Of a DNA stretch of 64,000 bases, positions 1-11,121 are shown in pieces. Below the pieces are notes generated by a model. The model was not told the origin of the DNA and searched no databases. It worked only from the letters and a program-made list of their open reading frames with translations. The DNA lies in assembly GCF_042186555.1 (NCBI RefSeq), contig NC_133334.1:211485332-211549331 (forward strand), written 5' to 3'. Within the stretch, counting starts at the first letter, position 1. Every line of letters begins with the position of its first letter. Position numbers and translations under genes: made by a program. Origin of the DNA: Aquarana catesbeiana (taxonomy: Eukaryota > Chordata > Amphibia > Anura > Ranidae).

Positions 1-440
1 GTTAATCAAAATGTCCAGTCAAGATACACAGACGGGATTTAAGTTCTGAAACTGTCATCTAGAAGATTACCTGGGAAATAATAATACAAAAAAGAATTTC
101 TAGACTTTTCTATAATTTGATTTTATACTTTCAATCACAAGCAAATTCTCATTATTGGATTATGTTAATACATCTTTACAATTTTTATAAAGAGAATCTG
201 GCCACTTTTTATGCACAGATTTTGGAGGATAATGAAATAGACGGATTGTATTGGGACAAATGTAAAAACAATTTAAACTAGAAATTTCATTGTATAGATT
301 TGAAAACATTTGGATTATCTGACCTGAAAACAGATATCAGGTGTGAATTTAAAGCCTCTACTAGCAAGGTACAGTAAAGAAGCTACAACTGTCAGCGAGT
401 CAGATTACCAGATACATCCGGAGATCTCAAGGTGGACAAA
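1..440 (+). other. Upstream flank and probable 5' UTR of OVOL1
   Basis: This is AT-rich sequence before the start codon. I see no convincing TATA box at a defined distance, no CpG island and no upstream coding exon. The transcription start cannot be placed from sequence alone. The last tens of bases before 441 are likely 5' UTR because exon 1 must begin upstream of the ATG. Confidence 0.4.
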
Positions 441-540
441 ATGCCCAGAGCATTTCTGGTGAAGAAGTCCAGCCTGAAATTAGGAAAGAGAAACTGGGGA
501 GAAGTGCCTGATGAGGACAGAGGAGAACTGTATATTCCAG
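441..540 (+). CDS. ovol1: OVOL1 coding exon 1 (SNAG domain)
   Basis: It encodes residues 1-33 plus the first base of codon 34. The start is chosen because the peptide opens with MPRAFLVKK, the SNAG corepressor-recruiting motif also found in GFI1 and SNAI proteins. A basic stretch and the family-typical acidic segment W-G-E-V-P-D-E-D-R-G-E-L-Y-I-P follow. The exon ends at ...TATATTCCAG and the donor GTGAAT starts at 541. The split codon (phase 1) is completed by TG at the start of exon 2 to give valine. The next in-frame bases read into the intron, so the splice is needed to continue the protein. Confidence 0.93.
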
Positions 541-944
541 GTGAATCATCCATTCTCTTCCTCTCATTGAACATTAGGATCCCATAGCTTGGAGTACATC
601 ATTTTCTAATTAGTCCCAGTTACCTTTAATGGTACAGATCACTGGTAAAAGCTTTTGTTGGTGGCTTGTTAAGACACTTATGTCTTAGCAATGGTATATT
701 AATCACTAAAGCTAGTAACTGCAATAATTGTTTGACAGTTACACTATGTACAAACAAACAGCCGGATATTCACACTGTTTCACTATCACATGATTGTTAA
801 ACTTAAAGTGACACAAAACCCTAGTTTTTTTTTTAAATATGTTTAAGTATGTATTCATAACTCAAAAAAAAAAGTATCTTCTATTGCTGTCAGCCTCCTC
901 CAAATCTCCAGTTTTTTTTGCATCTGTGATCAGACTCCCTCTTA

Positions 945-1339
945 TGCCGTGTACACACAGGCGGACTTTTCGGCATCAAAGGTCCAACGGTCTTTCCAAC
1001 GGACTTTCGTACAAACGGACTTGCCTACACACGATCACACCAAAGTCTGACGGATTCATACGTGATGACGTACGACCGGACTAGAATAAGGAAGTTCATA
1101 GCCAGTAGCCAATAGCTGCCCTAGTGTCGGTTTTCGTTTGTCGGACTAGCATACAGACGAGCGGATTTTTCGACCGGACTCGAGTCCGTCGGAAAGATTT
1201 GAAACATGTTCCAAATCTAAAGTCCGTCTGATTTTCGACGAAAAAGTCTGCTGCAGGACCGATGAAGCCCACACATGGTCAGATTGTCCGACGGATTCGT
1301 CCCGTCGGACCAGTCCGTTCGAAAAGTGTGTACACAGCA
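945..1339 (+). mobile_element. PIF/Harbinger-type MITE, family H1 copy 1
   Basis: A 395-bp palindromic element. Its ends read TGCCGTGTACACACAGG and, inverted, TGTGTACACAGCA. It is flanked on both sides by TTA (942-944 and 1340-1342), a 3-bp TWA target duplication typical of PIF/Harbinger elements. It has no coding capacity. Its internal segment with GACGTACGACCGGACTAG places it in the same family and orientation as the copies at 62955 and 63670. Confidence 0.8.
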
Positions 1340-1946
1340 TTAGAGAGTGGCTACGCTTGTTCTCTGTGGTCCCATTGTAGGTAGCCACCCTCTCATGCTC
1401 ACTCCTGAGATGGACTAGGGACTATGGCATTTATAGTGTGCATAGAGCATTGCATATTATTGCAACTAATGTGCACTGCTTGTTTCAAAAAAATTTGAGA
1501 GGGGGGGTGGGGGAGAGTTTCAGGAGCTCACAGAGGATGTTACAAGGGGCAGAAAACACAGTAAGAAAGGATTTAATGAAAGATAGATTACAGGGCTATT
1601 AAGTAGCGAATGTGTATGGATTATTTTTAAAGAATAAGGATATTGTTTAATGTGATTTTAACTAGACATCAACATCTATGCGATGGACTAGTTTAAGGGA
1701 TCACTATTGTAAAATGTGTTGTATACTGATAACTGTATGGGGTTAATGCATCAATTATAGCATTCAGCGTTTGTTTTTTATTCTCGTTTTTGTGACCTTT
1801 ATATGCAATCCAAGCTGTTAAGAAAAAAGTGACAACAATACGGTTTGGAACAAAGTATAGCACTGCCAGATGCAGTGCACTTGTAGCAACTGTGTGTGTG
1901 TTTTTATTCTGGAAAGGTGACTACTGTAACCCTGTTGACAGTGTAA

Positions 1947-2260
1947 GGCCAGCTTCACACTGCTGTGCTGTGGCTTGGACGTAGCGTGGGTGTATCCGCA
2001 GTTTTCACGTGTTTTAACCACGGTTTTAACCGCAGCCCCATAGACTTTCTATTTGGTTCCACATTTTTGGCACACTTTCAAAAAGCGCACCAAAAATACT
2101 GCATGCTGCATCTTTGGTGTGCTTTCAAAAAAAGCACCAAAATGCACGACCTAATAAAAAGTCTATGGAAACACTGCTAAAACCCAGGGGTAAAATGCGC
2201 AAAAACTAAGGATACATCCATGCGGCTGCCAAACCACAGCACAGCAGTGTGACGCCTGTC
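1947..2260. mobile_element. Palindromic MITE with TTCACAC-type ends
   Basis: The left end contains CTTCACACTGCTGTGCTGTG, and the right end carries its near-exact inverse followed by a GCC-type terminus. Flanks are TAA (left) and TTA (right), consistent with a TWA target site after mutation. A related fragment ending GTGTGAACCTGGCC lies near 2390-2405. It is non-coding. Confidence 0.6.
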
Positions 2261-2512
2261 TTATACTTTGATCCAACCCCTGTTACTGTTACTTTTTCTG
2301 AAGAGCTTGGCTTGCATGCAAATGAAAATAACCCTTCCCCAATTCTTGCGAACTGGATGCGGGGAAATCCACATTCCAATTCGCATATGTGTGAACCTGG
2401 CCTAAAGCTGAATTCCAGAGATGCATTAATTTGCATGTTTACATTGGTCCAGCTATGCATGGGTCATTCCTTACTGATCCCTGTGGAAGCTGAATATTAA
2501 TGTAGTAGGCAC

Positions 2513-2916
2513 TAGACATGTGCGCCGTCAATAAATTTGTTTTGTTCCGTTTCGTATTAAAATGAATTTGTAATTCATAATTCGTGTCCGAAATTCGAAT
2601 TTTCATTAGGTTCGTAAAATTTTTGTGACAATAAGTAAAGTTCGTTATGATAATTTATCATTATGAGGGGCTCCCACCATCCCTGTGCTGTGCTGTGCTG
2701 ACTTCCTAGGTTTTTAACTTTTAGTTTCGTTAACTTTTTGTAACAATAACAAAAGTTCGTTATGATAAATTTATCCGAAGTTCGTAAACGAAATTTCGGA
2801 TTTCTTACAAAATTCGTATGCATAAATATTTGTATTTTGGATCCTTACGAATGTACGAATTTTTGGAAAAATTTGTACGAATTTCCGATTCCTATGAAAT
2901 TAATCGCACATGTCTA
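2513..2916. mobile_element. hAT-type MITE with perfect 8-bp target duplication
   Basis: A 404-bp AT-rich palindromic element with 12-bp terminal inverted repeats TAGACATGTGCG / CGCACATGTCTA. It is flanked by identical 8-bp repeats GTAGGCAC at 2505-2512 and 2917-2924, the hAT signature. The interior is rich in TTCGTA/TACGAA motifs in both orientations. A related, more damaged copy starts at 59436. Confidence 0.85.
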
Positions 2917-2946
2917 GTAGGCACCGCTACTACATCGACTTCAACT

Positions 2947-3004
2947 AGCTGGGGGGGAGGCGCTCGGCATGAGACCCGGAATGCCGAGCGCCTTCCCCCC
3001 AGCT
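2947..3004. repeat. 24-bp GC-rich hairpin
   Basis: Two 24-base arms (2947-2970 and 2981-3004) are inverse complements with one mismatch, separated by 10 bases. The arms hold the motif GGCGCTCGGCAT and its complement. It lies 23 bases beyond the hAT target duplication and stands out as GC-rich in AT-rich surroundings. Confidence 0.8.
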
Positions 3005-3912
3005 TAGTGAACACCGGAGGTCGCTCACTTGGCTTGGCACAAGCGCCAGTCAGAGAATACTGTATATTTTCTCAATAAATGCAAAGAATTCTCCGATTGG
3101 ATGAGGTGAAGATCATGACGTCACAACCCTATCTCTCCACCTTATCCACAGAACTCTTTGCAATCATGGAGAGCATGCAAAGCGTTCTCTGTATGGTGTC
3201 CTTGCCAAGTGAGTGACCTCCTGTCTATGCAGAAGGGTAGGCACCGGGCACAAGACCCAGAAGCCAGCAGCATCTGCTATAGCAGCAGTTTCTACTACAG
3301 TGATTTCCACAGGAATGGGCCAGATATAATTACATTCATACAATGGTCCAAACTGGACGAATGAAACTATGAAAAAATATGCATACTTGGAATTCAGCTT
3401 TACAAGATTCGCTGTCTGAAGAATTTGTACAGGCACAACAAACGATCACCATATTGTTTGTAATATGACTATCTCCATTGATTGTAAGCACGATCTAGTG
3501 GTCATAATGAGGTATTTCAGGAAAATACCGCATTGTGGCGACTTGAGTGAGATGGGCCTTGCCCCACAGAAGTATTTACAATTATTAATCTACATTGTAA
3601 ATGTCCTCCTGTTGTAAGTCCTACTGAGTGCACCTGCTGCCTACTTCGTATTATGCATTATGGCCACTGGATAGAGCTGATGATCATAGGAGATAATCAT
3701 ATTACAAATAACACTGGGATTATTCATTGTGCCTGTCCAAATCTGCACAGCAAATTTTTTATACACGGAACCCTAAATCTTCACTCTTCTGAGTTAGGAG
3801 CATCGCTGCTATTCGATAGATACCCTGTCACATGCTGGGCACTGAGGGTCCTCCCACTGATCACTGCTGTGTTCTGTAGTCATGTAGAGGTTGGTGGGAA
3901 TAAACACATTGC
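3005..3912. other. Intronic stretch without recognised feature
   Basis: Only short open frames with no recognisable protein are present. I cannot assign this stretch to any element. Confidence 0.5.
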
Positions 3913-4285
3913 TTAAAGAGGAAGTAAACCCTGATGGGATTTACTTCCTCTTTATTCCCCTGCATCGCATACTAGCCCATTATGTTGCACTTACCTGCAA
4001 ACAAAGCCCTCAATTTTCCCCGCTGGTGGCCAGTGGCCACGTCCATCTTTACCCCTCTACCTTCCGGGGCCGTGAACTCCAGCTCTGTGGCACAGGCCCT
4101 ATAGAAACGGCACGATCGTGCCCTTTCTTTAATGCGCATGCGTCAATGACGTCGGCACAAGCGTATATGGTAAATATCTCCTAAACTGTGCAGGTTTAGG
4201 AGATATTTCCAGTACCTACAGGTAAGCCTTATTATAAGCTTACCTGCAGGTAAAAGTGGTGTGTAAGAGTTTACAACCACTTTAA
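3913..4285. mobile_element. TTAAAG-ended non-coding repeat, copy 1
   Basis: It starts TTAAAGAGGAAGTAAACC and ends in TTTACAACCACTTTAA, so the termini are inverted. The interior has paired motifs CTAAACTGTGCAGGTTTAG and AGGTAAGCC...GCTTACCT. The same interior motifs occur in reverse orientation at 61071-61487, so the two are copies of one family. Its right end abuts the TAA target site of the next MITE. Confidence 0.6.
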
Positions 4286-4700
4286 TGCCCTGTACACGCG
4301 GTCGGACTTTCCGACGGAATATGTGCGATCGGAGCTTGTGTGTAGGCATCATCGGACTTTTTCCATCGGAATTTCCGACACACAAAGTTTGAGAGCAGGC
4401 TATAAAATTTTCCGACAACAAAATCCGTTCGCGTCAATTCCGACCGTGTGTGGACAATTCCGACGCACAAAGTGCCACGCATGCTCAGAATAAATTAGGA
4501 TACGAAAGCTGTTGGCTACTGCCCCGTTTATAGTCCCGACGTACGTGTTTTACGTCACATTGTTCAGAACGATCGGATTTTCCGACAACTTTGTGCGATT
4601 GTGTGTATGCAAAACAAGTTTGAGCCAACATCCGTCGGAAAAAATCCATGGATTTTGTTGTCGCAATGTCCGATCAATGTCCAACCGTGTGTACAGGGCA
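4286..4700 (-). mobile_element. PIF/Harbinger-type MITE, family H1 copy 2
   Basis: A 415-bp element with ends TGCCCTGTACACGCGGTCGG and, inverted, CCGTGTGTACAGGGCA. TAA flanks it on both sides (4283-4285 and 4701-4703). Relative to copy 1 it is inverted: its ACGTACGTGTTTTACGTCAC segment is the complement of the corresponding segment there. It is non-coding. Confidence 0.83.
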
Positions 4701-4703
4701 TAA

Positions 4704-6659
4704 GGGTAATTTTCAATATTTTAAAATCTGAAGCTTTCATTAAAATACCTGGTGATCCCTCCATGAAGGTTGGCCGCTCAGCATGAATGCCATTCAGAGA
4801 ATGCTTTACATTTTTTGCATGAATGAAGGCAAAGCCTTCTCTGATAGGATGAGAAGGAGAGGCAGGGTGGTGTTGTCATGCAATATGCATATCGAGTTTT
4901 TAAGGTGCTTTCAATGCGTTTTTGGTGTGTTCTCTGGATTCCCGACTCACAGCATGCACCTGTGAAACTTGGACTTACAAAATGCACCAAAAACGCACCA
5001 GGGGTGCATTCTTGATGCATTTTTTAGTGCATTCTCATTGAATTACAATGGAAGATGTGTTTTTAGTGCTCTTTTGAAAAGTGCACCAAAGATGCAGTAT
5101 GTAGGACTTTTCAAAATGCAGTGCGGAACAGTTACATAAGACTTAAAGAGGCATTAACAGTTACACAGGATTTAAAGGGGCATCATTTTTATGTGCTTAT
5201 TTCACTCTGGAAACAACAAAAAGGGACTAACTCTCCTAGGTTAAAAAGAGGCCGTGCCACATCCAATAAAGCATAAAGAGCAAAAACGGGGTTCCCCTAA
5301 GTGGATTTTCCCGACACTTGCACATAAGTTGTATACAGTAGAGGAGTACAAACTCATATAGAGGATAAAAGAGTATTTTTATTTATTAAAGAATTTTCTA
5401 AAAACATTGTGGACATCATAAACAACGAAAACATATTACATGATTAACATAATTCGTGTGGATCAGTAACCAATGATGTTGTATACAAAAACTCTTTTCA
5501 AGCCCGACGCCTTTCGGGGTACATAGTATTTCAGTCCTTCTTCAGGGGCATAACTGAAAAGAGGGGTTCATCTAAATTAATTGAAAAAATGTGATAGATC
5601 AATTGCCATATAGAGTTATCAATAAATATCTGTTTATAGGTTAAATGGTCAGTTGATCACCTACCTGAAAATGTTTCGTTGGTTACTCTGAGGAAGAGTT
5701 TAAAAACCACATGGAAAAGCAAGGCATGCTAGAAGGGATGGTAATCGAGTATATTTTTGTTGGGTGCAGATGCTGTTTCTTGAGTATTGCAATTTTAGCT
5801 AGATATTGGTAGATAGCAAATCCCCACAGGGAGGTGCACAGTTTCACCTACCCTTGTCCCTTCCGGATGCAGGCAGGCCAGAGCGGTATACTGGGGCTAA
5901 AAGAGGTGACCCTATAAATAAAAAAGTCAAATAAATTCCATAAGTAAGAGGACCTTATATTGTGTTGGCATTAGAAAAAATTGGGGGGCAGGCTAGTATG
6001 GATGGTTGTTATATACAATATAATATCTGTTATGAATCATATTGGGGTTTGTATGGCATATTTTATTGTATTATAGAATACATTTATTTAAAATTTTATT
6101 AGGTACCATGTATAGATTTTATAGGAGTTGTATATAATTAGTAATACAATCTTCATAAATCAGAAACTGAAATAATAGCTTATGATTTATTGAATGGAGA
6201 ATTTATCTAAAAAGCATTTGTCAAGAAGAATAGGACTGTAACATTATCCATTGTTCTTATATTCTGCTAACTAGGAATGCAAAAATAATGTAGATGCATA
6301 TTCAGCCTGTTAAGGATCATTCAAATGGCAGATTAGTGTTGTCTTCTGGCAGTCAAACATTTGTTTTTCATTTCTAAAATGAGAATGCACCTCTCAAGTC
6401 AGATGCTGATTAGGTAATTTTGGCTGCATGCACAGGGGCTATGCTTGATCTCTATGCCAGGAGCTGGTAAAAAATAGAGCCAATTAAAAAGCTTGCTTTG
6501 GTACGTAATTATGCCTATTACAAGTGTATGGTGTTTAAAAGCATAAAAACATAAATTAATTCTATTGGTTAGAATGTTTATCTACTCTACCTGCTAATAT
6601 AAACATACACATTTATATGCATTTGTGGGCATATGTGTATATATTATGCCAGTTACCTA
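4704..6659. other. Intronic stretch with one fragmentary interspersed repeat
   Basis: About 5290-5580 carries a segment with GACGCCTTTCGGGGTACAT followed by CTTCTTCAGGGGC. A shorter fragment with the same layout (GTTTCGCC...GGCTTCCTCAGGG) is near 33958-33990. This suggests an interspersed repeat of unknown class. About 4880-5110 has GCACCAAAAACGCACC-type motifs resembling those near 2085-2140. Nothing else is recognised. Confidence 0.4.
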
Positions 6660-6689
6660 CAGTGCCTTGAAAAAGTATTCATACCCCTT

Positions 6690-6886
6690 TTACCCGCGTT
6701 TTTCTTCTTTTTCTCTTATCTTTTTTCTCTCTTTCTTTTTATGTGGTTCCTGCCCCCCCTCCCTCTATTTCTCTATTGGAGGGGAGATGATGGGAACTGA
6801 TAAAATAAATTGCATTGTATATGTTTAAAGATAATGTTTGGAATTTTCTGAATCGCTGAAGATGATAATAAAAAGGAAAAAAAAAA
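6690..6886 (+). mobile_element. LINE 3'-end fragment inserted in the Tc1 terminal repeat
   Basis: Comparison with the opposite terminal repeat of the host Tc1 shows that bases between CATACCCCTT and the ACGTAAATGTA motif are replaced by unrelated sequence. That sequence ends in ATGATAATAAAAAGG followed by an A-run. The layout (pyrimidine-rich start, AATAAA-like motif, A-tail) matches the 3' end of the L1-type copy ending near 24742. About 35 bases of the expected terminal repeat appear to be missing at the insertion point. Confidence 0.6.
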
Positions 6887-7039
6887 ACAACCAAAGACGT
6901 AAATGTATTTTATTGGAATTTTATGTGATAGACCAACACAAAGTGGCACATAATTGTGAAGTGGAAGGAAAATGATAAATGGTTTTCAAACTTTTTGACA
7001 AATATGTGAAAAGTGTGGCGTGCATTTGTATTCAGCCCC

Positions 7040-7990
7040 CCTGAGTCAATACTTTGTAGAACCACCTTTTGCTGCAAATACAGCTACAAGTCTTTTTGGG
7101 TATGTCTCTATCAGCTTGGCACATGTAGAGAGTGAAATGTTTGCCCATTTTTCTTTGCAAAATAGCTCAAGCTCTGTCAGAGTGGATGGAGAGCGTCTGT
7201 GAACAGCAGTTTTCATGTATGTTTAGGGTCATTGTCCTGCTGGAAGGTGAACCTCCACACTAGTCTCAAGTCTTTTGCAGACTCTAACAGGTTTTCTTCT
7301 AAGATTGTCCTGTATTTTGCTCCATCCATCTTCCCATCAACTCTGACCAGCTTCCCTGTCCCTGCTGAAGAAAAGCATCCCCACAACATTATGCTGCCAC
7401 CACCATGTTTCACGGTGGGGATGGTGTGTTCAGGGTGATGTGCAGTGTTTGTTTTCTGCCACACAATGCGTTTTGCTTTAAGGCCAAAAAGTTACCTTTT
7501 GGTCTCATCTGACCAGAGCACCTTCTTCCACATGTTTGCTGTGTCCTCCACATGTCTTCTTGCAAACAGGACTTCTTATGGCTTTTTCTCAACAATGGCT
7601 TTCTTCTTGCCTTTCTTCCATAAAGGCCAATGTTTGTGGAGTGCAAGATTAATACTTGTCCTGTGGACAGATTCTCCCACCTGAGCTGTGGATCTCTGCA
7701 GCTCATCCAGAGTTACCATGGGCCTCTTGGCTGCTTCTCTGATTAATGCTCTCCTTGCCTGGCCTGTTACATTAGGTAGACGGCCATGTTTTGGTAGGTT
7801 TGCAGTTGCACCATACTCTTCCATTTTCAGGTGATGGATTAAACAGTGTTCCATGAGATGTTCAAAGCTTGGAGTATTGTTTTTATAACGTAACCCTGCC
7901 TTTAAACTTCTCCACAACTTTATCCCTGACCTGCATGGTATGATCCTTGGCCTGCATGATGCTGTTTGTTTACAAAGGTTCTCTAACAAG
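7040..7990 (-). pseudogene. Tc1-type transposase pseudogene (T1)
   Basis: Read on the minus strand, three frames in succession give the parts of a Tc1 transposase. First comes an N-terminal paired-like HTH region ending in ...GRLPNVTGQARRALIREAAKR (to about 7720). Next is a short middle section in another frame. The catalytic core then contains [14 protein letters not shown], the TFQQDNDPKHT motif with the second catalytic Asp (about 7213-7240), and a C-terminus with CAKLIETYPKRL. At least two frameshifts separate them. The block that should hold the third catalytic acid (SPDLNPIE in relatives) is absent between DNDPKHT and the C-terminus, so a deletion is likely. It cannot encode active transposase. 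Confidence 0.85.
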
Positions 7991-8419
7991 CCTCTGAGAG
8001 CTTCACAGAACAGCTGTATTTATACTGAAATTAAATTACACACATGTGGACTCTATTTACTAATTTGGTGACTTCTGAAGGCACTGGTTTCACTAGATTT
8101 TAGTGGGTAAAAGGGGGCTGGATATAAATGCATACCACACTTTTCGGATATTTATTTGTAAAAGATTTAGAAAATCATTTATCATTTTCCTTTCACTTCA
8201 CAATTATGTGCCACTTTGTGTTGGTCTATCACATAAAATCCTAATAAAATACATTTATGTTTTTGGTCGTAACATGAAAAAATGTGGAAAATTTCAAGGG
8301 GTATGAATACTTTTTGAAGGCACTGTATCTCTAACTGCAGGTTTGGGACATTTTTTTTTATGGCTCTGGACACTGCTCTAAAACACAAAAGGAAATTCCA
8401 CAGTGTTCACAGACACATT

Positions 8420-8569
8420 GGGGTTTATTTAATACAACTGGAGAGTGCAAAGTCAGCTTTTAACCTCAGCTTGTTCAATTAAGCTTTGGCAATAAAACCT
8501 GGAGGCCGATTGGTTTCTCTGCAGAAGTGAGACTGATTTTGCGCTCTCCAGCTTTAGTAAATAAACCCC
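8420..8569. mobile_element. Short palindromic MITE, family M2 copy 1
   Basis: The left end GGGGTTTATTTA and right end TAAATAAACCCC are inverse. Inside, ACTGGAGAGTGCAAAGTCAG faces GCGCTCTCCAGCTTTAGTAA. The copy at 10369-10547 shares both features. Confidence 0.65.
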
Positions 8570-8847
8570 ATTGGCTGAAATAAAATTGCGTTCAGAGGCA
8601 TAAAAGAAAATGAAAAATGCCTTTAAAAGCAACATTTGTTTGCTGTGTGCATGAGGTCTTTGTCTTTGGTCGCACACATTATTCATTGCTCCACCAGCAT
8701 GCTTTGCACACTTTATTATTCGTCACCTTGATTTCAAGGTTGTATAAGGTGGCTTTATCCTATTATCTGTAACAATTGTACCCACTGACATGGCGCATCC
8801 CATGTCCTACTTAGACTAGTAGATGCATTGCAATTTTGTTTTGTTTT

Positions 8848-9303
8848 AAAGAGGATCTTCACTGTATCTGAGCACCACAAAGCAAAAAACACTATTTAAT
8901 TATTTTTTAATATTCAAAGCAAACTCACCCAATCCAGCCATGTCTCCATGGTTTATTTTGTTAAGAGATCACTTAGAAAAAAACCTAGCATTTCTGGACA
9001 TGGCCATCTTGAGTAAGGGCAGATGATTCATGTAGCATTTACATCCTGGAATCCATCTGCCCTTAGCTCAAGCATGCATGCAGGATAGTGTGCTCACCTG
9101 AGAAAACCCCTCCTCCTCTCCTCCCCTCCTGAGATGCGTGGCATCATTTGCCTAGGCAAATAATCAGGAAGTAACTGAAGAAATGTAATAAAAAATTTTA
9201 GAACAAGAGAATATGATATACTTTCCTATCTATCTACTAATGCTGGCAGCATGAGGATTAAAAATAATCAATGTTGATTGGGAGAGTGAAGTTCCACTTT
9301 AAT
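8848..9303. mobile_element. TTAAAG-ended non-coding repeat
   Basis: It begins TTTAAAGAGGATCTTCACT and ends AGTGAAGTTCCACTTTAA, giving imperfect inverted ends of about 18 bp. It has no coding sequence. It probably belongs to the same broad class as the repeats at 3913, 47768 and 61071. Confidence 0.5.
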
Positions 9304-9576
9304 GGCTCATTGGATACCTGAAAGAGATTGGATCATGCCTGCATGTCTGACAATCCTCTAACGTCTATGGTGATCTCCTGAATATAGGCATGAGATGCTT
9401 CAAGTTACTTAATATGGAACTAAACTCTCACAATAGAATACATAGCCTTTTACAACACAAAAGTGGTGAAATAAAAAATTTTAATAAAATTTTAATAAAA
9501 CTGGTTAATAAAATACCAACTTTTTAAAATGCTTTTTTGTATTGTCCAAATCTCCTAGACTACTTTCATAAACTCA

Positions 9577-9805
9577 GGTTGGGTTCACACTTATGTAAAT
9601 TGGATGCGGATATTCTCTGCATCGAATTTGCATGACAGAAGATTGTGACTGCCTCTCAATTGAGCTGGTTCACACATCTCCAAGGTGGCCACGGAGGGCA
9701 CAGCAAAAGGGTCCTGTGCATTTTTGGCTCCGTTTCAGGTCCAAATTCAGACCTAATTCGGATCTGAAACGGTGAACGGGGATGCACATAGTGTGAACCC
9801 AGCCT
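9577..9805. mobile_element. MITE with GGTTCACAC ends, family M3 copy 1
   Basis: The left end GGTTGGGTTCACACTTATG and right end GTGTGAACCCAGCC are inverted. The interior has CGTTTCAGGTCC and CGGATCTGAAACGGTGAAC. The copy at 60691-60920 shares the ends and these interior motifs. Confidence 0.65.
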
Positions 9806-10368
9806 TACTGTGGATGCATGATGTCCCAATGGCTTCTTGACTATGACAGATTGCACCAGTTTTCTGAGCATTGGTCAAATTGCTGTAGTTCAACTCAGGA
9901 GTGTGCAGTAAAGAGTGACAATGCTGCATCTGAACTGAGAGCTGTTACCCACAGGCCAGCTGAGCCCATCCAGCGCATTTCCCTGTGTATTTCCTCTGCC
10001 CAGGCAGCCTAGGTGCAGCAACCTCCTGTACTCAATAAGCAGCAGGACAGCTGCTTGGGGACCTGGAAGCTAGCAGTAGCACAGTCTAATTCAGTGATTT
10101 CCAGATTTCACTAGGATTGCCTAGGTATAGGATATGCATTCATTACATTGTCTAAGCTGCTCATTTCTAAATATGAAAAAATATCCATACCTGGAATTTA
10201 GATTTAAGTTCACACATGCATTATATGCACAATGCACCCTGGAGTTTGTGTTTTAAATCTCCTGTGCTGGGCACATTATTACTGATCCTTGGTGGACCCA
10301 GTAACAGGAATAGTTGTGGCAGCATTAGGGTACTTATGATTTTTAGTCATACAATCTGACACACTCCC

Positions 10369-10547
10369 CGGGGTTGATTTACTAAAATGGGAGAGTGCAA
10401 GATCTGGTGCAGCTCTGCATGGAAACCAATCAGCTTCCATTTTTTTTCCTCAAAACTTAGTTAAACAAGCTGAAGCTAGAAGCTGACTGGCTACCATGCA
10501 CAGCTGCACCAGATTTTGCTCTCTCCAGTTTTAGTAAATCAACCCCT
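10369..10547. mobile_element. Short palindromic MITE, family M2 copy 2
   Basis: Ends GGGGTTGATTTACTAAAA and TTTTAGTAAATCAACCCC are inverse. Interior GGGAGAGTGCAAGATCTGG faces CCAGATTTTGCTCTCTCC. Confidence 0.72.
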
Positions 10548-10652
10548 GTGCACCTTTTTTTTTTTTTTTTTTAAAGCCAAAGTATACTTAAGCCTAAGTT
10601 GGAATAGATATACAACTCTGCCTGCTGCCTGCGTCTCAAGTGTAATTGTATA

Positions 10653-11121
10653 CAGTGGAACCTTGGTTTACGAGTAACGCGGTTAACTTGCGTTTTGAAA
10701 GACGAGCAACTTTTTTTTTTTAATTCTGACTCGGTTTGCGAGTGTTGTATCACAAAACGAGCAGAATTCAAGCTAATGGGGTGTGCAGTACCACATATGG
10801 CCAGAGGTGCGGGGGTGCCGGGGACACTCGGAACAGTTCAGAGCCGTTCCTTTCGGAAATACTCAGAAATACTCAGTTCCAGAGTGTTTCCAAGCCTTTC
10901 CGAGTTCAGCCGAAAAGGCCGAGCTGTCCGGTTTCCGCGGTTCTCCGGCGCCCTCCCCCACCTCTGGCCACATGTGGTATTGCATGTAGAAGAAGTCAAT
11001 GTGGAACAAATTATCTTCGTTTCCATTGACTTTAATGGGGAAACTCGCTTTGATATGCAAGTGCTTTGGATTACAAGCATTCTCCTGGAACGGATTATGC
11101 TTGTAATCAAAGGTTCCACTG
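10653..11121. mobile_element. TA-flanked DNA transposon remnant with nested palindrome
   Basis: A 469-bp element with TA on both sides. Its ends are CAGTGGAACCTTGGTTTACG and an inverted AATCAAAGGTTCCACTG. The interior is a second imperfect palindrome: CCACATATGGCCAGAGGTGCGG on the left is matched by CACCTCTGGCCACATGTGG on the right. The overlapping open frames on both strands here are explained by the palindrome. The TA target suggests the Tc1/mariner/pogo superfamily; no transposase remains. Confidence 0.72.

Larger units (their letters stand above)
6660..8325 (-). mobile_element. Tc1/mariner element (family T1), dead, with nested LINE tail
   Basis: A 1666-bp element flanked by TA (6658-6659 and 8326-8327). 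Its ends are CAGTGCCTTGAAAAAGTAT and the inverted ATACTTTTTGAAGGCACTG. Long subterminal inverted repeats resume inside, with TTTTATGTGATAGACCAACA on the left matching its complement on the right. The transposase gene lies on the minus strand. The left terminal repeat is interrupted by a foreign poly(A)-ended segment. Confidence 0.88.
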
